Shown in pieces: positions 1 through 11,270 of a DNA stretch of 64,000 bases. The notes under the pieces were generated by a model. The model saw only the letters and a list, made by a program, of their open reading frames with translations. It was not told the origin of the DNA and ran no database searches. Origin of the DNA: Diphasiastrum complanatum. Taxonomy: Eukaryota > Streptophyta > Lycopodiopsida > Lycopodiales > Lycopodiaceae. The position numbers and the translations under genes were made by a program. The first letter of the stretch is position 1. The number at the start of each line of letters is the position of its first letter. Where the stretch lies: NCBI GenBank assembly GCA_029204225.1, contig CM055100.1, positions 30,380,149 to 30,444,148 on the forward strand. Reading direction: 5' to 3'.

Positions 1-1225
1 TAGGGTTTGGGTTGCCTTGGGATCCGCAAACCCTCCAATAGTATCCCCCACCAAAACTGGTGGCGGTCCCATGACACCTGTGAGAGGCAGTTACTGTGGG
101 CTTTTATTTGCATCACGTCGAATCTTTATTAAATAATACTGCACCTTCTCCATGAATTCGAGTCGAGCAGTGTTGAAATCTAAATTATGCGACAAAAAAC
201 AACAGTGAGCTCTGACAATCCACTTTGATAGCAGGAATTGGTCATGGAGGTGATGACTTCCGAGAAGATAAACTCTTCTTCGAAGGTGAAGACTTCCTAG
301 ATGGTGATGTCTTGCTAGAACTTTGACTTGCAGAATCATTCTTGATTTTTCCTCTGCCTTTATCCAGTAAGGGTGGCACATTATTTGAATCAATCTTTTG
401 AGGAGGATTTTTCCATTTTAAGACCGTATTATAATGTTGTTTGGCTTGTTTCTTCGTCATTGAACTTGTGATTCTGTCTTCCTCAATATAACTGCTTTTG
501 GCAGTTTTATTGTTGGTTCATCAGGAATATTACGCACTCCAAATCTGGTCGGATCCATATGATTTAGAATCTGCTCATCAATAAGTTCTGCATTGTCATC
601 ATAAGTCAAGGCATGACTCACAAGAATGAGTTCATCTTCAATCGGATCTAGTATAGGCTCCATTGATATCCAAGCTACATTCAGCACATTCAATGGAAAA
701 GTGATCGGTGTATCCAAGGTTCAATCCAATAATGAAATCTCGTTCAAATCTGATTGATTATCTTGTTGACACATATATCCTGCTATATAGTCAATCGTTG
801 CAAGAGCTTCATTCCAGTTGACAGTATTGGTTTGAGTCTAATGAACTCCCAAATTTTTTACTGGTCGGTCACAAGTATGATCCCTTGTTGATGAATCATC
901 ATCCTCTTTTTGAACCACTGGTTTGATAGTCCAAGTTACATGATCAACCTTGACTGCACGTTCACGATTTTCAAAAGTGATTTTTCTGGTACTCCAGTTA
1001 TGAATTACTTGTGCAACTCATAACAATGGGTGTCCCAATAGGACTCGGTAGACATTTGGTGCTTCTGGTAAGTCCATTACTACAAAAGTAATGACGAACT
1101 GTACTCCGACAATTCTGACAGGTATATCTTCAATCATTCCTCGCAGACAAACTGTCATTTGATTAGCTAGCATAATGGCAAAAGTCGCAGGTTTTATCTT
1201 TGTAAGGCCCCTCCCTCTCAATTTG
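1..1225 (-). mobile_element. Ty3/gypsy remnant (protease region and linker)
   Basis: Broken minus-strand reading frames. The stretch at 1018-1221 ends in VYRVLLGHPLL, which resembles the end of a gypsy retropepsin domain. The stretch at 457-717 (with NHMDPTRFGVRNIPDEP) looks like the linker between protease and reverse transcriptase. A basic Ser/Lys-rich stretch lies at 242-460. No LTR or PBS is visible and the piece continues beyond the window. It meets copia A near 1225, where copia A reverse transcriptase loses its frame. The family-level call is an inference from short motifs. Confidence 0.5.
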
Positions 1226-1987
1226 TAAGCCTAGGTAACACGTGGCTTCTCCCATATCCACTATCTCAAAATGTTTCGAGATGTCTATCTTCACCTCAGC
1301 AATTAGCTGCTCACTCCTACAAAGTCTGAGAGTGTCGTCCACATATACAACCACTATGATGATCTGCCCATCTGTAATTCTAACATACACATTGGAGTCA
1401 GCCAACAGAGGCTTGAATCTTAATAATTTCATGGCTTGATCTTTCTTCTTGTACCATTGTCGGGCTGACTGTTTCAAACCGTAGATGCTTCTATGCATTC
1501 TGCATACATAGTCAGGAAGTGAATTCGAGACGAATCTAGGGGGCTGATCCATGTAGACCTCTTCGTCTAATTCGCCATGCAAGAAGGTTGTCTTCTCGTC
1601 CACAATGTGGATCCTGAGGTCATAAGCTGCTGCATATGCAAATAATAGACATAGGGACGAATGTTTGATGACAGGAGAGAAGGTTTCAGAATAGTCAATA
1701 CCGTATCTATGAGAGAAACTCTTCGCTACCAGTCTTGCCTTGTATATTGTCACATTCCCATCTGATCCGTATTTGAGCTTGAAGGCCCATTTGTATTTGA
1801 TAGTCTTGCGCTTATGTGGTAATGGCTCCAACGTCCATACCTGGTTCTTCTTCATAAACTCCATCTCTTCATTTATGGCTTGGATCCATCTGTCCTTTTT
1901 TGGACCTTCAATCGCCTCCTCAAATGTCTGTGGTTTGCCATTGAACCCGCAGAATTCTTCTGATGTGGAAGCTGAGCTGCCTGGCAC
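1163..1987 (-). pseudogene. Copia A reverse transcriptase, truncated
   Basis: It begins in the integrase-RT linker and carries copia RT landmarks: YKWAFKLKYGSDGNV, YKARLVAKSF, RSIYGLKQSARQWY, the catalytic VVYVDDTL and GEATCYLGLQI. The YVDD box is intact. The frame runs about 75 nt into the adjoining gypsy scrap, so the last dozen residues are not RT. RNase H is absent. Confidence 0.85.
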
Positions 1988-2193
1988 ATATCTTGTTGGC
2001 GCTGTTCGTGGTCCTGTCGACCTTTCGGGAGATCCTTCTAGAATAGCTATGCCTTTGCCCTTGTCTACTCTGCTCAGTCTGGAACCATCTTGGTTTACAG
2101 GAACTGCGGCGGCAGGTTGCTTCTCGAATCTTTCTTTGTCAGATTCGTCGCTTGAATGGGAGACGTCATGAAAATCTTCGTTTTTGTGTTTAA

Positions 2194-2847
2194 TTATGTT
2201 CCCTCTGTCACTGGCAGCAGGTCATAGTATTGTCTCTCCAGAACTTCGTAGCTGACAGGATCTTCGTTGGCCATAGTCCTACTCTCATCGAATCTGACAT
2301 CTCTCATTGTTTTCACAGTGTTCGGGTCTGGCATGTAGATTCTGTAGTATGACGAATTGTTGTCATAACCTACCAGAAATCCTTGCTTGGCTTTCTCATC
2401 AAGCTTCTTTCGAAGCTTATAAGGAATATGTGCATATGCTGCACATCCAAAGATTCTAACGTGAGACGGGTTGGGCTTTGTACCCCACCATAGCTCATGT
2501 GGTGTCGTGTGAGGAACACCATATTTGCATGTCCTGTTCTGGATGTATGCGGTTGTAGCTACTACTTCAGCCCACAGTGCCCTTGGAGCTTTCAAATAGG
2601 CCATCATGCATCTAACTGCTTCCATTAGGGTCCTGTTCTTTCGTTCAGCAACACCATTGTGCTGCGGTGTGTAGGCTGCAGTTCTTCTATGAATTTTACT
2701 GCAGAAGTCAGTGAAGCAATTTGAGATATATTCGCCACCTCGATCCATTATGATCTGCTTTACCTTACTACCTTTACATCTCTCTGTCCAATTCACGTAT
2801 ATTGTGAATTCATCGAGTGCTTCAAATTTATTCTGAATAAAATACAC
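2194..2847 (-). pseudogene. Copia A integrase catalytic core
   Basis: It shows the GGEY segment after the second catalytic aspartate region and the signature AYTPQHNGVAERKNRTLMEA, which carries the catalytic glutamate. The GKR-like and LRIFGC-like segments (HVRIFGCAAYAHIP) and GFLVGYDNNSSYYRIY follow. This is a canonical copia integrase C-terminal half. The frame stops before RT. Confidence 0.85.
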
Positions 2848-2892
2848 TCTGGCAAACTTGCTATAACCATCAATGAAGGTTATATAATATTT

Positions 2893-3411
2893 TCAACCTC
2901 CTACTGAGATCACGTTGAATGGTCCACAGATGTCAAAATGCACTAGCTCTAGAATCTTGGTCGTTCTGTAGGAGTCTTTGACGAATGGAGTGCGCGACAT
3001 CTTGCCTTTCAAACATGCATCACAGGTGGTCGAACTGGTTGCATTCGAGATGTTGACCTCTGTTATCGCTCCATGATGACTTGTCTGGTAAAGTGCCATT
3101 GAGTTCATGTGGCAAAGTCTTATGTGCCACAAAGTGTCTAGCGAGTCGTCATGGGTCTGATGCATCCGATCTTCAGGTAGGCGCACCTTCAGATGATATA
3201 GGTTGCCATTCCTTCTACCTTGAGCTATAAGAGTGTTGGTGCTAGCGTCAACCACGTTGCATGCTTCGTTAGAAGACGTCACACGCATCCCTGCATCTGC
3301 TATTCTTGCTACAGAGAGCAAGTCTTGTTGCAGAGTAGGCACAAACAGAACGTCTTTGAGTCGTCTGTCTCTGCCATTTGTGTTGAGCCATAGTGAATCA
3401 ACACCGTTCAC
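2893..3411 (-). pseudogene. Copia A protease end and integrase zinc-binding domain
   Basis: The N-terminal part continues the protease (DVLFVPTLQQDLLSVARI, the usual copia segment after the active site). It is followed by the integrase HHCC domain: LWHIRLCH, then CDACLKGKMSR, then the start of the catalytic core at ELVHFDICGPF. It is a fragment of the pol polyprotein, interrupted before the next frame (2194-2847). Confidence 0.8.
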
Positions 3412-3447
3412 TTGATGTCTAGATCCATCTCCAAGAACTTTGAATCT

Positions 3448-4452
3448 TCAGGGATCCGTACTTTTGAGATCAGACATTATTCGTCTTGATGTCACAAAGT
3501 GTGAGGTGGCTCCAGAATCTAGGATCACCCCATGGGTGTCATACGTTGATGCTGCACACACATCTTCACAGATGTAGGCGGTTGAACAATTTCTGTTCGT
3601 TCTTTCTTCGCCCATCTTCGAGCTCTTGGGCTCCTCGACATAGGAAGAACTATTGTTGTTCTCCTGTCTATTCTGTGCTGATCTGTTTCTTGGGTTTTGG
3701 CGACAATCCATGGCTACATGACCCTTCTTATGGCAATGGATACACTCAATCTTGGGATTGAGCCAGCAGGTATCTACTGTATGCTCGTCTCTTATGCATC
3801 TCATGCAGGTCTTCTTGTCTGTATCTTGTTGTTTCGACCTCCCTATGGTCTTCCAGTTGCTCTTGCTGGTCCCCTCTGCTCGCTGGTCACGATCATGCCT
3901 CTGATTTGACTCTCTCTTAGGCTTGAATTGTTTCTTGGATTTTTCTCTATTGTCGTAGAGGGCCTGGTCAGAACCATCCTTGTGATCAAGGTGTTCTCTG
4001 GCCTTGATTTCCTCTCGAATCTTGACAATCGCCTTTTCGAGGTTCATGGTAGGATCTTTTGTGAGCATGATTTGTGTCATCTGGAAAAATCTGAATAAGG
4101 CTCTCGACAGGTACGTGAGATGCTTCTCAGCTGATATTACATTCTCTGCTCCAGAGTTGTGTAGAGATAGAAACATATCCTTCATCTTTCTCATGAAGGA
4201 GGTGAGGTCTTTTCCATCCCATTGTAGATTTGTCAGCTGATCTTCCAGCATCATGATTTGACCTCTTGATTTTGTCTGAAATCTTGTGAGCAGTGCATCC
4301 CACATCTCCTTAGCTTTGGAGAGTGTTGCCAGGTCAAGTGTAAGGCTATCTTCGATGGAAGATGATAGCAAGGCTATTGACTTGTCGTTTTTCTCCCTCC
4401 ATTCACATAGCTCCTTGCCTGTTGTCATAGGCATTTCTTCTGTGCCATCCAC
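3448..4452 (-). pseudogene. Copia A gag and start of protease
   Basis: This frame encodes a gag-type capsid region (with a conserved FQTKSRGQIMMLEDQL-like segment), a basic linker, the zinc knuckle CIHCHKKGHVAMDC (CX2CX4HX4C, nucleic-acid binding), then the retropepsin active site LDSGATSHF close to its end. In copia elements gag and protease are made as one polyprotein. The frame opens at an ATG near 4452 directly after a stop, so the original N-terminus may be lost. It breaks near 3448 and the protease continues in another frame. Confidence 0.8.
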
Positions 4453-4674
4453 CTAGGAGAAGAGTCCACCCTTGAGTATCAAAGATGTCTTAACTTTCCA
4501 GGCTAGAAAGTTAGATCCTGAAGAATCAAGTATCATGCAGATCTTGCTCTGCATGCTGTTGATCAAAGCCATTGCTTCTTGAAGTCTGTTTCTTTGTTGA
4601 TGGTTGTCTGTTTGAATGCTTGACCTCCTGGATCTACTAGCTTATTGGCTATGTTAGAATATCACAGGATAACT

Positions 4675-4687
4675 TGCTCTGATACCA
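4675..4687 (-). other. Primer-binding site of copia A
   Basis: The minus strand reads TGGTATCAGAGC, the usual copia primer site complementary to the 3' end of initiator tRNA-Met. It fixes orientation and places the 5' LTR to its right. Confidence 0.85.
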
Positions 4688-4690
4688 CTA

Positions 4691-4920
4691 TAAAAATTTG
4701 GTGGGCCTTCAACAGATTCAACTTAACCTTTATGGTTCAGAGGTTGCACTATGATGCAACTTAACCTTTCTTGGTTCAGAGGTTGCACCAAAACCACGGA
4801 GCCTTTTGCCCCTTCCGTGAGCCGCGTTCCAGGATCCCATCCCCGAACGCCTAGTCGCCCATGAATCCAAGTGCTCCCCCTTACCCGCAAAGGGGCTGGT
4901 ACTAGGGGACATTAAACACT
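4691..4920 (-). repeat. Copia A 5' LTR (partial)
   Basis: This non-coding sequence lies immediately outside the primer-binding site. It contains a near-perfect direct repeat of about 30 bp (4720-4749 and 4758-4788, core AACTTAACCTTT). The outer boundary is not resolved; gypsy integrase sequence is recognisable from about 4960 to 5155. Confidence 0.6.
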
Positions 4921-5155
4921 TGGACATTTTCCACTTATATCCACTTTGAACAAAGTCTCACTTTTACATATGGGATTTCTTTGAGCGTGGGTTGTGGCTC
5001 CACTTTGCCATTCCAACAGACGCCCGCGATCGCTGACTATCTCCACCAGGCACTTAAAGCGCACAATGATATTTTCATAGAGAAACTTGGCAGTGGTCCT
5101 AGCATCAGCTACTCTTATTGCCTTGGCTTCAACCCACTTGGTGAGGTAGTTGACA
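4921..5155 (-). pseudogene. Ty3/gypsy integrase fragment, left half
   Basis: The minus strand encodes NYLTKWVEAKAIRVADA and IIVRF...EIVSDRG, the start of a gypsy integrase catalytic core with its first two acidic regions. The fragment is cut by copia B inserted at about 5155. The rest of the same gene resumes at 10762. It is related to the gypsy integrase at 21370-21762. Confidence 0.8.
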
Positions 5156-5423
5156 GAATTTGCTTTGCATAGGAACACAGATCATGCTACACAGTAACAT
5201 AGACAGAAAACACTCTCCACAGCAAGCTCACATAACAACTATATTTCTCAAAATGAAATTACACTGTACATATAGTTGTTCACTCAGGCAACCCATGCAT
5301 GACCTAGGTTGCCGTTGGCGGGACGCGTGTCCCGTCGACTTGCCTCGTGGCGAGGCCAACTGATCCTTATCCACTTATAGGACCCACAGTACAGTAACAC
5401 AATGATTCTACTTTAATTCTAAC
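5156..5423 (-). repeat. Copia B 3' LTR
   Basis: This is the left copy of the 268-bp repeat. It matches 10494-10761 base for base in length, with about 13 substitutions and no gaps. It lies after the RNase H frame and a purine-rich tract at about 5424-5445. Exact TG...CA termini are not resolved. Confidence 0.9.
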
Positions 5424-5477
5424 TCTCTCCCTTAAAGTAGAGTCACTTTTTATATAGTCATATACATAGCTTTAAAG

Positions 5478-6500
5478 TCAACAAACTTTAAGTACAGAAA
5501 GCTTTGATCTAAACTTATCAAACTTTTCTCCAGTAAGTGGCTTAGTGAAAATATCAGCTAGTTGTTCTTCTGTGCTACAATGAACAACATGAATTTCCCG
5601 GCTCAGCAGCCTCTCACGTATGAAGTGATATTGAATCTCAATGTGTTTAGTTCTTGCATGGAACACTGGATTCTTTGCTAGCTGAATGCCACTCTGACTA
5701 TCGCTATGTAAAGTCGTGGAATTTTTCTGCTTCATGCCAATTTCTTCCAAGATTTGTCTCAACCATATAGCTTCATGTGCTGCACTACACATTGCCTTAT
5801 ACTCTGCTTCTGTGGTGGAAAGAGCAATTGTACTTTGCCTCTTACTAGACCAGGAAAAACAACTACCACAAAATTGGATTACATACCCTGTGGTGGATCT
5901 ATGATCATCATAGTCACCTCCCCAATCCGCATCCACAGAGCCACACAACTCAGGTAAACCATCATGCTTCCTGTAAATCAAGATATACTCTGAAGTGCCT
6001 TTCACATAACGCAAAATGCATTTAGCTGCCTTCCAATGCGTTTCCGTAGGCGCTGCCATAAATTGACTTACAATGCCAACAACATAGCATATATCTGGTC
6101 TAGTTGTGGTAAGATAAATCAAGCTCCTTACTAACTGTCTATATAGCATAGCATCAAATGACTGTGACTCATCAAGCTTAGAAAGCTTTTTACCTGGTTC
6201 AATAGGAGTGTTTACTGGTTTGCAATCCTGCAACCTAAACCTGTGCAGCAACTCTCTGACATACTTCACCTGTGTTAAACCCACTTCATGTCCTTTTTGC
6301 CACACTTCTACTCCAAGGCAGTAATGCATCAGGCTGAGATATGTCATCTCGAATTGTTCCATGAGGTCTTTCTTGATCATGTCTATCATCTCTTGATTAT
6401 TTCCCGTAATAATCAAGTCATCAACATAAAGAGCAATCAAAGCAACCATACCATCAAACCATAAGACATATAGATTTGGATCAGAATGTTTTCTCACCAT
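5478..6500 (-). pseudogene. Copia B reverse transcriptase end and RNase H
   Basis: A 340-residue frame with the intact RT catalytic box LYVDDLIITGN, the YCLGVEV block, then connection and RNase H (DADWGGDYDDHRSTTGY, ALSTTEAEYKAM, HSDSQSGIQLAKNPVFHARTKHIE split by my reading into known blocks) and the usual C-terminus LADIFTKPL. It ends about 50 nt before the 3' LTR. The start codon given is arbitrary because the true protein enters from upstream. Confidence 0.9.
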
Positions 6501-6715
6501 CCCCTTTGAACAAAAGTAGGCATCAATCCTACTATATCACGCACGTGGTGCTTGTTTAAGACCGTTAAGCGCTTTCTTCAAGCGACATACTTTATTTTCC
6601 TGTCCCTTCGTCACAAAGCCTTCAGGTTGATCCATGAACACTTCTTCTTCTAACTCACCATTTAGAAAATCAGATTTCACATCCATCTGATGCAAAGGCC
6701 AACCAAAATGTGAAG

Positions 6716-7147
6716 CTAAAGCAAGAAGTAGACATAGAGTATTCCACTTAAAACCGGTGCAAAGGTCTCCTCATAGTTGATGCCTTTATTTTGTGCGTAC
6801 CCTTTGATCACCAATCTTGCTTTGTGCTTTGCTATACTTCCATCTGCATGGTACTTAGTCCTGTATACCCATTTGCAACCAATGGATTTCTTGACAACTA
6901 GTGGTTCTACTAAGTCCCATGTGCTATGCTTAGCAATTGACTCCATCTCCTCTCCCATGGCCTTGACCCAAATGTCACCATCCTTCGCTTCACCATAAGT
7001 CGAAGGTTCTTTGCTTTGAATAATGCTAGATAAGAGAGCATAATTTGCCCCATACCTTTCAGGTAGTATCTTCTCTCTTGTTGATCTTCGTAGCTCTCCC
7101 TGGTTAGATGATCCTGGAAAGTCATCTATGTCGCGGCTCTCCAACAA
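6716..7147 (-). pseudogene. Copia B reverse transcriptase, N-terminal part
   Basis: It encodes the integrase-RT linker and the first RT blocks (CKWVYRTKYHADGSIAKHKA, RLVIKGYAQ, YEETFAPV). The frame is lost at about 6740. The following RT segment (6501-6715) still shows the MDVKSDFLNGELEEEVF-type block in another frame with stops. Confidence 0.85.
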
Positions 7148-7191
7148 TCTCTCAAACCACTTAGGGAGCTTTCTGTCAGGTGATCGGCTTC

Positions 7192-9045
7192 CTAGTGAAA
7201 ATGTATCCCACGGTACATCCTTCTCCTTGCGTTTGTCACTTGCAACTTCAATCCTTCTTGCACCAAAAGGTTTGTCCCTACCTCTCCAACCTCTTTCTTG
7301 AGGTTGAGTAGTAGTATCTTGAGAGTATCCTCATGTTCATCACTCGGAAGGTCAATGAATGGATCATCATCAGGTGGTATCCTCACTATACCATCTTTTC
7401 CACTGGATGTGTCTATCTTCTCAGCATCCTCGTCTTCATACATCTTGGATTCATCAAAGATAACATCACGGCTTATATGGATTTTGTTTTCGACTGGATC
7501 AAAACATCTATAGCCCTTCACATGATCATCATATCCTAGGAATATGCACTTGATAGCTTTTAAATCAAGTTTACGTCTTTCTTCCTTAGGAATGTGTACA
7601 AAGGCCTTACATCCAAAGATTCGCAAGTGGTTCACCTTTGGCTTCTTCTTTGTGAATGCTTCCTCATGTGTTATCTTTGGTATGGCAATGGTAGGACTTC
7701 TATTTTGAAGATAGACTGTCGTGCTACATGCTTTTGACCAAAAATCTTTTGGTAGTTTCATCTCAGCTAGCATAGATATGGCACTTTCCACATTCGTACA
7801 ATTTTTGCGCTCAGCTACACCATTGAGAGCAGGAGTATGAGCTTGCGTAAATTGTCTTTTAATCCCACATTGATCACAAAGATCATTGAAGTCATTAGAC
7901 TTGTACTCACCTCCACTATCTGATCTTAGGACTTTGATCTTCCTACCTGTCTGATTTTCGACCAATGCTTTGAAGCTCTTGAAGTTATCAAATGCATCTG
8001 ATTTCTTCTTCAAGAAGTAGATCCATGTCTTAGGTGACATATCATCAATAAAGGTCATGAAATAGAAGGCTTTACCTAAGGACATGGTCCTCATAGGCCC
8101 GCATAAATCTGTGTGGATTAAATCCATGATGTTCTTTGCTCTTGCAACACCCCCTTTATTGAACTTCTCTTGATGCTGCTTCCCATATACACAAGATTCG
8201 CACATCGATTTCAAGTGATCTTCCATGGTAGGCAATCCTGTTACCATCTCCAATTTTCTCATCAAACTGAGGCTTCCCAAGTTCAAGTGACCAAGCCTCT
8301 TATGCCACAACTCAGTTTCCGAAGGAATGGATGATACAAGTCCATGTTGCCCCTTGATTGTAGCATTCAATCTGTACAATTTTGTATTGGGCTCTCTTAC
8401 TCCATCCGCAATAACTTTCAACTTTTGGTTCACATCCTTCACAAAGCAACAATCATGGGCGAATTCTACTTTCAACTTTTGATCAGTAATAACTCCAATA
8501 GAAAGTAGATTTCTTTTCAAACCTGGTACGTAAAGTACCTTCCTGATCATCTTGCTTTTGCCATCAGGTAGTTGGACTGAAACGGTGCCTATCCCCTTGA
8601 TCTTGCACACCTCACCATTTGCTTGTGAAACAAATGTTCCATTATCCAACACCTTCAAACTACTAAACCAATTCTTGTTACCTGTCATGTGTCTTGTGGC
8701 TCCTGAGTCAATATACCATGCTTGATCATCTTGATTAGATGACAATGCAGATATGAAGATACTAGAGTCTTCAATATCACCCTCATTGACAAGGTTACCT
8801 GCTTGTTTTGGTTTCCCCTTGCCTTGTTCCGCCAAGAATTTGCGACATTCACTCTTCCAATGGCCCTTTTTACCACAATGGAAGCACTTGCCTTTCTTCT
8901 TAGTTTTACTGGAAGATCCCTTGTCCTCCTGAGACTTGGCAAATTGCTGCTTAGACTTCTTCTTGCCCTTGCCCTTGCCCTTGCCTTGTTTTTGGCGTGT
9001 CACAAGTGCCTGATCGTCAGTATTTTGACGTCTAGCTTTCACCAT
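7192..9045 (-). pseudogene. Copia B gag zinc knuckle, protease and integrase
   Basis: A 617-residue frame. In order: a Lys/Gly-rich basic stretch; zinc knuckle CFHCGKKGHWKSEC; retropepsin site WYIDSGATRHMTG with VLYVPGLKRNLLSIG; integrase HHCC (LWHKRLGH...CESCVYGK); catalytic core (HTDLCGPM, SDSGGEY, LNGVAERKN); the LRIFGCKAFVHIP and FLGYD segments; and an acidic linker. This is the longest open retroelement frame in the window. TPALNGVAERKNCTN departs from the usual PQxNGVAERKNRT. Confidence 0.92.
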
Positions 9046-9048
9046 TTC

Positions 9049-9621
9049 TCATCGTTGCTCTTCCTGCATCAAGATTCCTGTGAGCTCGTCAAAGGTTGGC
9101 AATCTTTTTCTTGATGCTATTCTGCTCACAAACATCTGATAGGGTTCTGCAATGCCGCACAATGCATTGTGCACTAGGTCCACATCACGTATGCGCTCAC
9201 CAATAGAATGCAGTTCATCTCTCATTGTCTTGATTCTGGTCATGTACGTCTGAATGTGCTCTCCTTGCTCCATGCGGGCACTATTCAACTTTGACTTCAA
9301 GAACATGATTCTTGATGGATTTGACGTCTCGAACTGCTCCTTTAGCACATCCCATGCCTGTCTGGGTGTAATAGCATCACAAATGTGGGTAATGATGTGA
9401 TCCTTCACTGACAAGTTAATGAAGGTCAAAGCTTTCCTCATCTTTTTGTCGAACACTTTGATGTCTGCTTCATTTGGCGGCCTTCTCTCATCACCTGTGA
9501 CGACTTCCCACACGTCTTTCTCCATCAGTATGTTTTTCATTTTGAATTTCCACACTGCATAGTTGGAAATCCCGTTCAATTTGCTACTTTCACTCAAAAT
9601 GGACTCTCCCATGTTTGCCAT
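9049..9621 (-). pseudogene. Copia B gag capsid region
   Basis: It starts at an ATG with MANMGESILSESSKLNG, then the gag signature YAVWKFKMKNILMEKDVWEV and later FDELTGILMQEEQR. This matches the capsid (UBN2-type) domain of copia gag, which assembles the virus-like particle. The frame stops at 9049, a few bases before the next frame, so gag is separated from its zinc knuckle by a single lesion. Confidence 0.88.
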
Positions 9622-10475
9622 CGCAAAACTGCTTGAAACTTTTGCCTTAGGCTAAGAATAGTATGTCGAGGCCAACAGCGATGTCAGAAGTTGAGAATAA
9701 TGACCTACACTTTTTCCCTTACCAGGCCACTCGCCGCTTTTCCACCAATTTGAAAGCCAAATCGACGTCGCCTTCCGAAATGCACTCAGTCGTCAACTCC
9801 CAACAACGTGCCCAGTGGAATGTTGAAATCACTTCTAGCGTACTCCGAACAGTTTCTCCACTGCAATCACTCTGTTTTGCTGTACCGTACTTGCAGGTAC
9901 AGTCTGGGTGCCCTTCGTTTGGAGGTTATAGCCTTTCGTTTGGGTCAAAATGGGCAAAGAACCCAAAAATAGGGACTTTTCTAGTTTTTGAACTGTTTCT
10001 TCACCTTGAAGAAACTTCACTCTTCACTTGTGAAGGGACCCAACTCAACTTTCAGTATGAAAATTTTTAATGAAGTTGAAGGCCAAAATGCACTTCACTT
10101 CTTCAGGGCCTTGTTCAAAGCCCATCCAATGGCTTATAGCAATCCAACGGCCCACATGAAGCTCATCTCTACCATTGATTATCTTGTATCTGGATCCAAC
10201 GATCTAGATCTCGTTTGGGCATTAAACCAAATCCCTGGAGCCACGAGACACTCCAATACACTAAGTCGCCACCCTCCTTCACATTGCGCGATCTGCGCAA
10301 CCCTTGTCTCTGAATCCTCACACAGTCTCAAACTCACCAAGCTTCTATGTGCTAAACTCTCTGCACCATTGTTTCTCTTTCCGTCTTCAACCCACTGTAA
10401 ACCCCGAACTTTCAGAAGACAGTTCTCCCGAAGCTCTCTTCAACGACGATGTTGTACTGTGTACACTCCCTGTAC
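9622..10475 (-). other. Copia B leader between primer site and gag
   Basis: About 850 nt of untranslated leader. Plus-strand open frames cross it (for example from 9988) but no domain is recognised. Nothing else is seen in it. Confidence 0.6.
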
Positions 10476-10488
10476 GGCTCTGATACCA
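10476..10488 (-). other. Primer-binding site of copia B
   Basis: The minus strand reads TGGTATCAGAGCC, 13 nt matching the initiator tRNA-Met 3' end complement, just inside the 5' LTR. Confidence 0.9.
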
Positions 10489-10493
10489 ACTTT

Positions 10494-10761
10494 GAATTTG
10501 CTTTGCACAAGAACACAGATCATGCTACACAGTAACACAGACATAAAACACTCTCCACAGCAAGCTCACATAGCAACTATATTTCTCAAGATGAAATTAC
10601 ACTGTACATATAGTTGTTCACTCAGGCAACCCATGCATGACCCAGGTTGCCGTTGGCAGGACGCGTGTCCCATCGACTTGCCTCGTGGCAAGGCCAACTG
10701 GTCCTTATCCACTGATAGGACCCACAGTACAGTAACACAGTGATTCTACTTTAATTCTAAC
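10494..10761 (-). repeat. Copia B 5' LTR
   Basis: This is the right copy of the 268-bp repeat, followed leftwards by the primer-binding site. Its outer flank (TAGTC, from 10762) and the flank of the left copy (TAGTT, ending at 5151) are a plausible but imperfect target duplication. Confidence 0.9.
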
Positions 10762-11270
10762 TAGTCGATGGCCATGATTATGTATCGAGCCTGGGTACTT
10801 CTTGCTACAGGGTGAATTGGACCAATGTAATCCAATCCCCACTTTTCAAATGGTGTTTGGGCTAAGACCGGGTGCAGAAGGTCATAATTTAATCTCGTCG
10901 AGATCCTTGCCCTTTGGCACACATCGCATTTCCTCAGGTATTCCTCCGTTTCCTTATGAATTGTTGGTCACCAGCATCTTGATTGTAAGATCTTGCGAAC
11001 TATAATGTCGGATGCAAAGTGGCCTCCACCATGCCTTCATGTGAAAGCGAAATGATTTTGGGTGGCCTCATGAGGAAGAATACATCGTCGAAGAATCCCA
11101 TCTGGTCCTCTTTGGTACAGTTGGCTGGCAATCAACTAATAAGGTCTAGCTTTCAAGATCAATTTTTGCTAATTTGCCTTTGATAGTGATTTGTCTAGTT
11201 GGCCCCTTATTAGGTATGCCAGCATCCCATTCCAGTACTGTGTCTACATAAAATAAGACTACATCAGGCA
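10762..11270 (-). pseudogene. Ty3/gypsy integrase fragment, right half
   Basis: This is the continuation of the integrase interrupted at 5155. By position and wording it parallels the gypsy copy at 21620-22160 (WGLDYVGPI-like region, then the H2C2 zinc-binding region and the end of RNase H). It has many stops on the minus strand. From about 11270 to 11750 the sequence may still be gypsy but I cannot support it. Confidence 0.65.

Larger units (their letters stand above)
1226..4920 (-). mobile_element. Copia A: 5' part of a Ty1/copia retrotransposon
   Basis: Reading leftwards, the element has an LTR portion, a tRNA-Met primer-binding site, gag with zinc knuckle, protease, integrase and reverse transcriptase in copia order (integrase before RT). 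RNase H and the 3' LTR are missing because the element ends at a junction with a gypsy fragment near 1225. Reading frames are separated by stops and frameshifts, so it is dead. No second copy of its LTR is seen in the window. Confidence 0.85.
5156..10761 (-). mobile_element. Copia B: nearly full-length Ty1/copia retrotransposon
   Basis: This 5.6-kb minus-strand element has two LTRs of 268 bp each (5156-5423 and 10494-10761), differing at about 13 positions by eye (about 5%), 11 of them transitions. Inside are a tRNA-Met primer site, a leader of about 850 nt, gag, zinc knuckle, protease, integrase, reverse transcriptase and RNase H. The leftmost frame ends about 50 nt before the 3' LTR, which is preceded by a purine-rich tract (minus strand TTAAGGGAGAGAG). 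It interrupts a gypsy integrase, so it is younger than that element. Frameshifts between 7192 and 6500 make it non-functional. Confidence 0.92.

Noticed and set aside
1-20. Telomere repeat at the left edge (TAGGGTTTGGG)
   Set aside because: A single degenerate unit, not an array.
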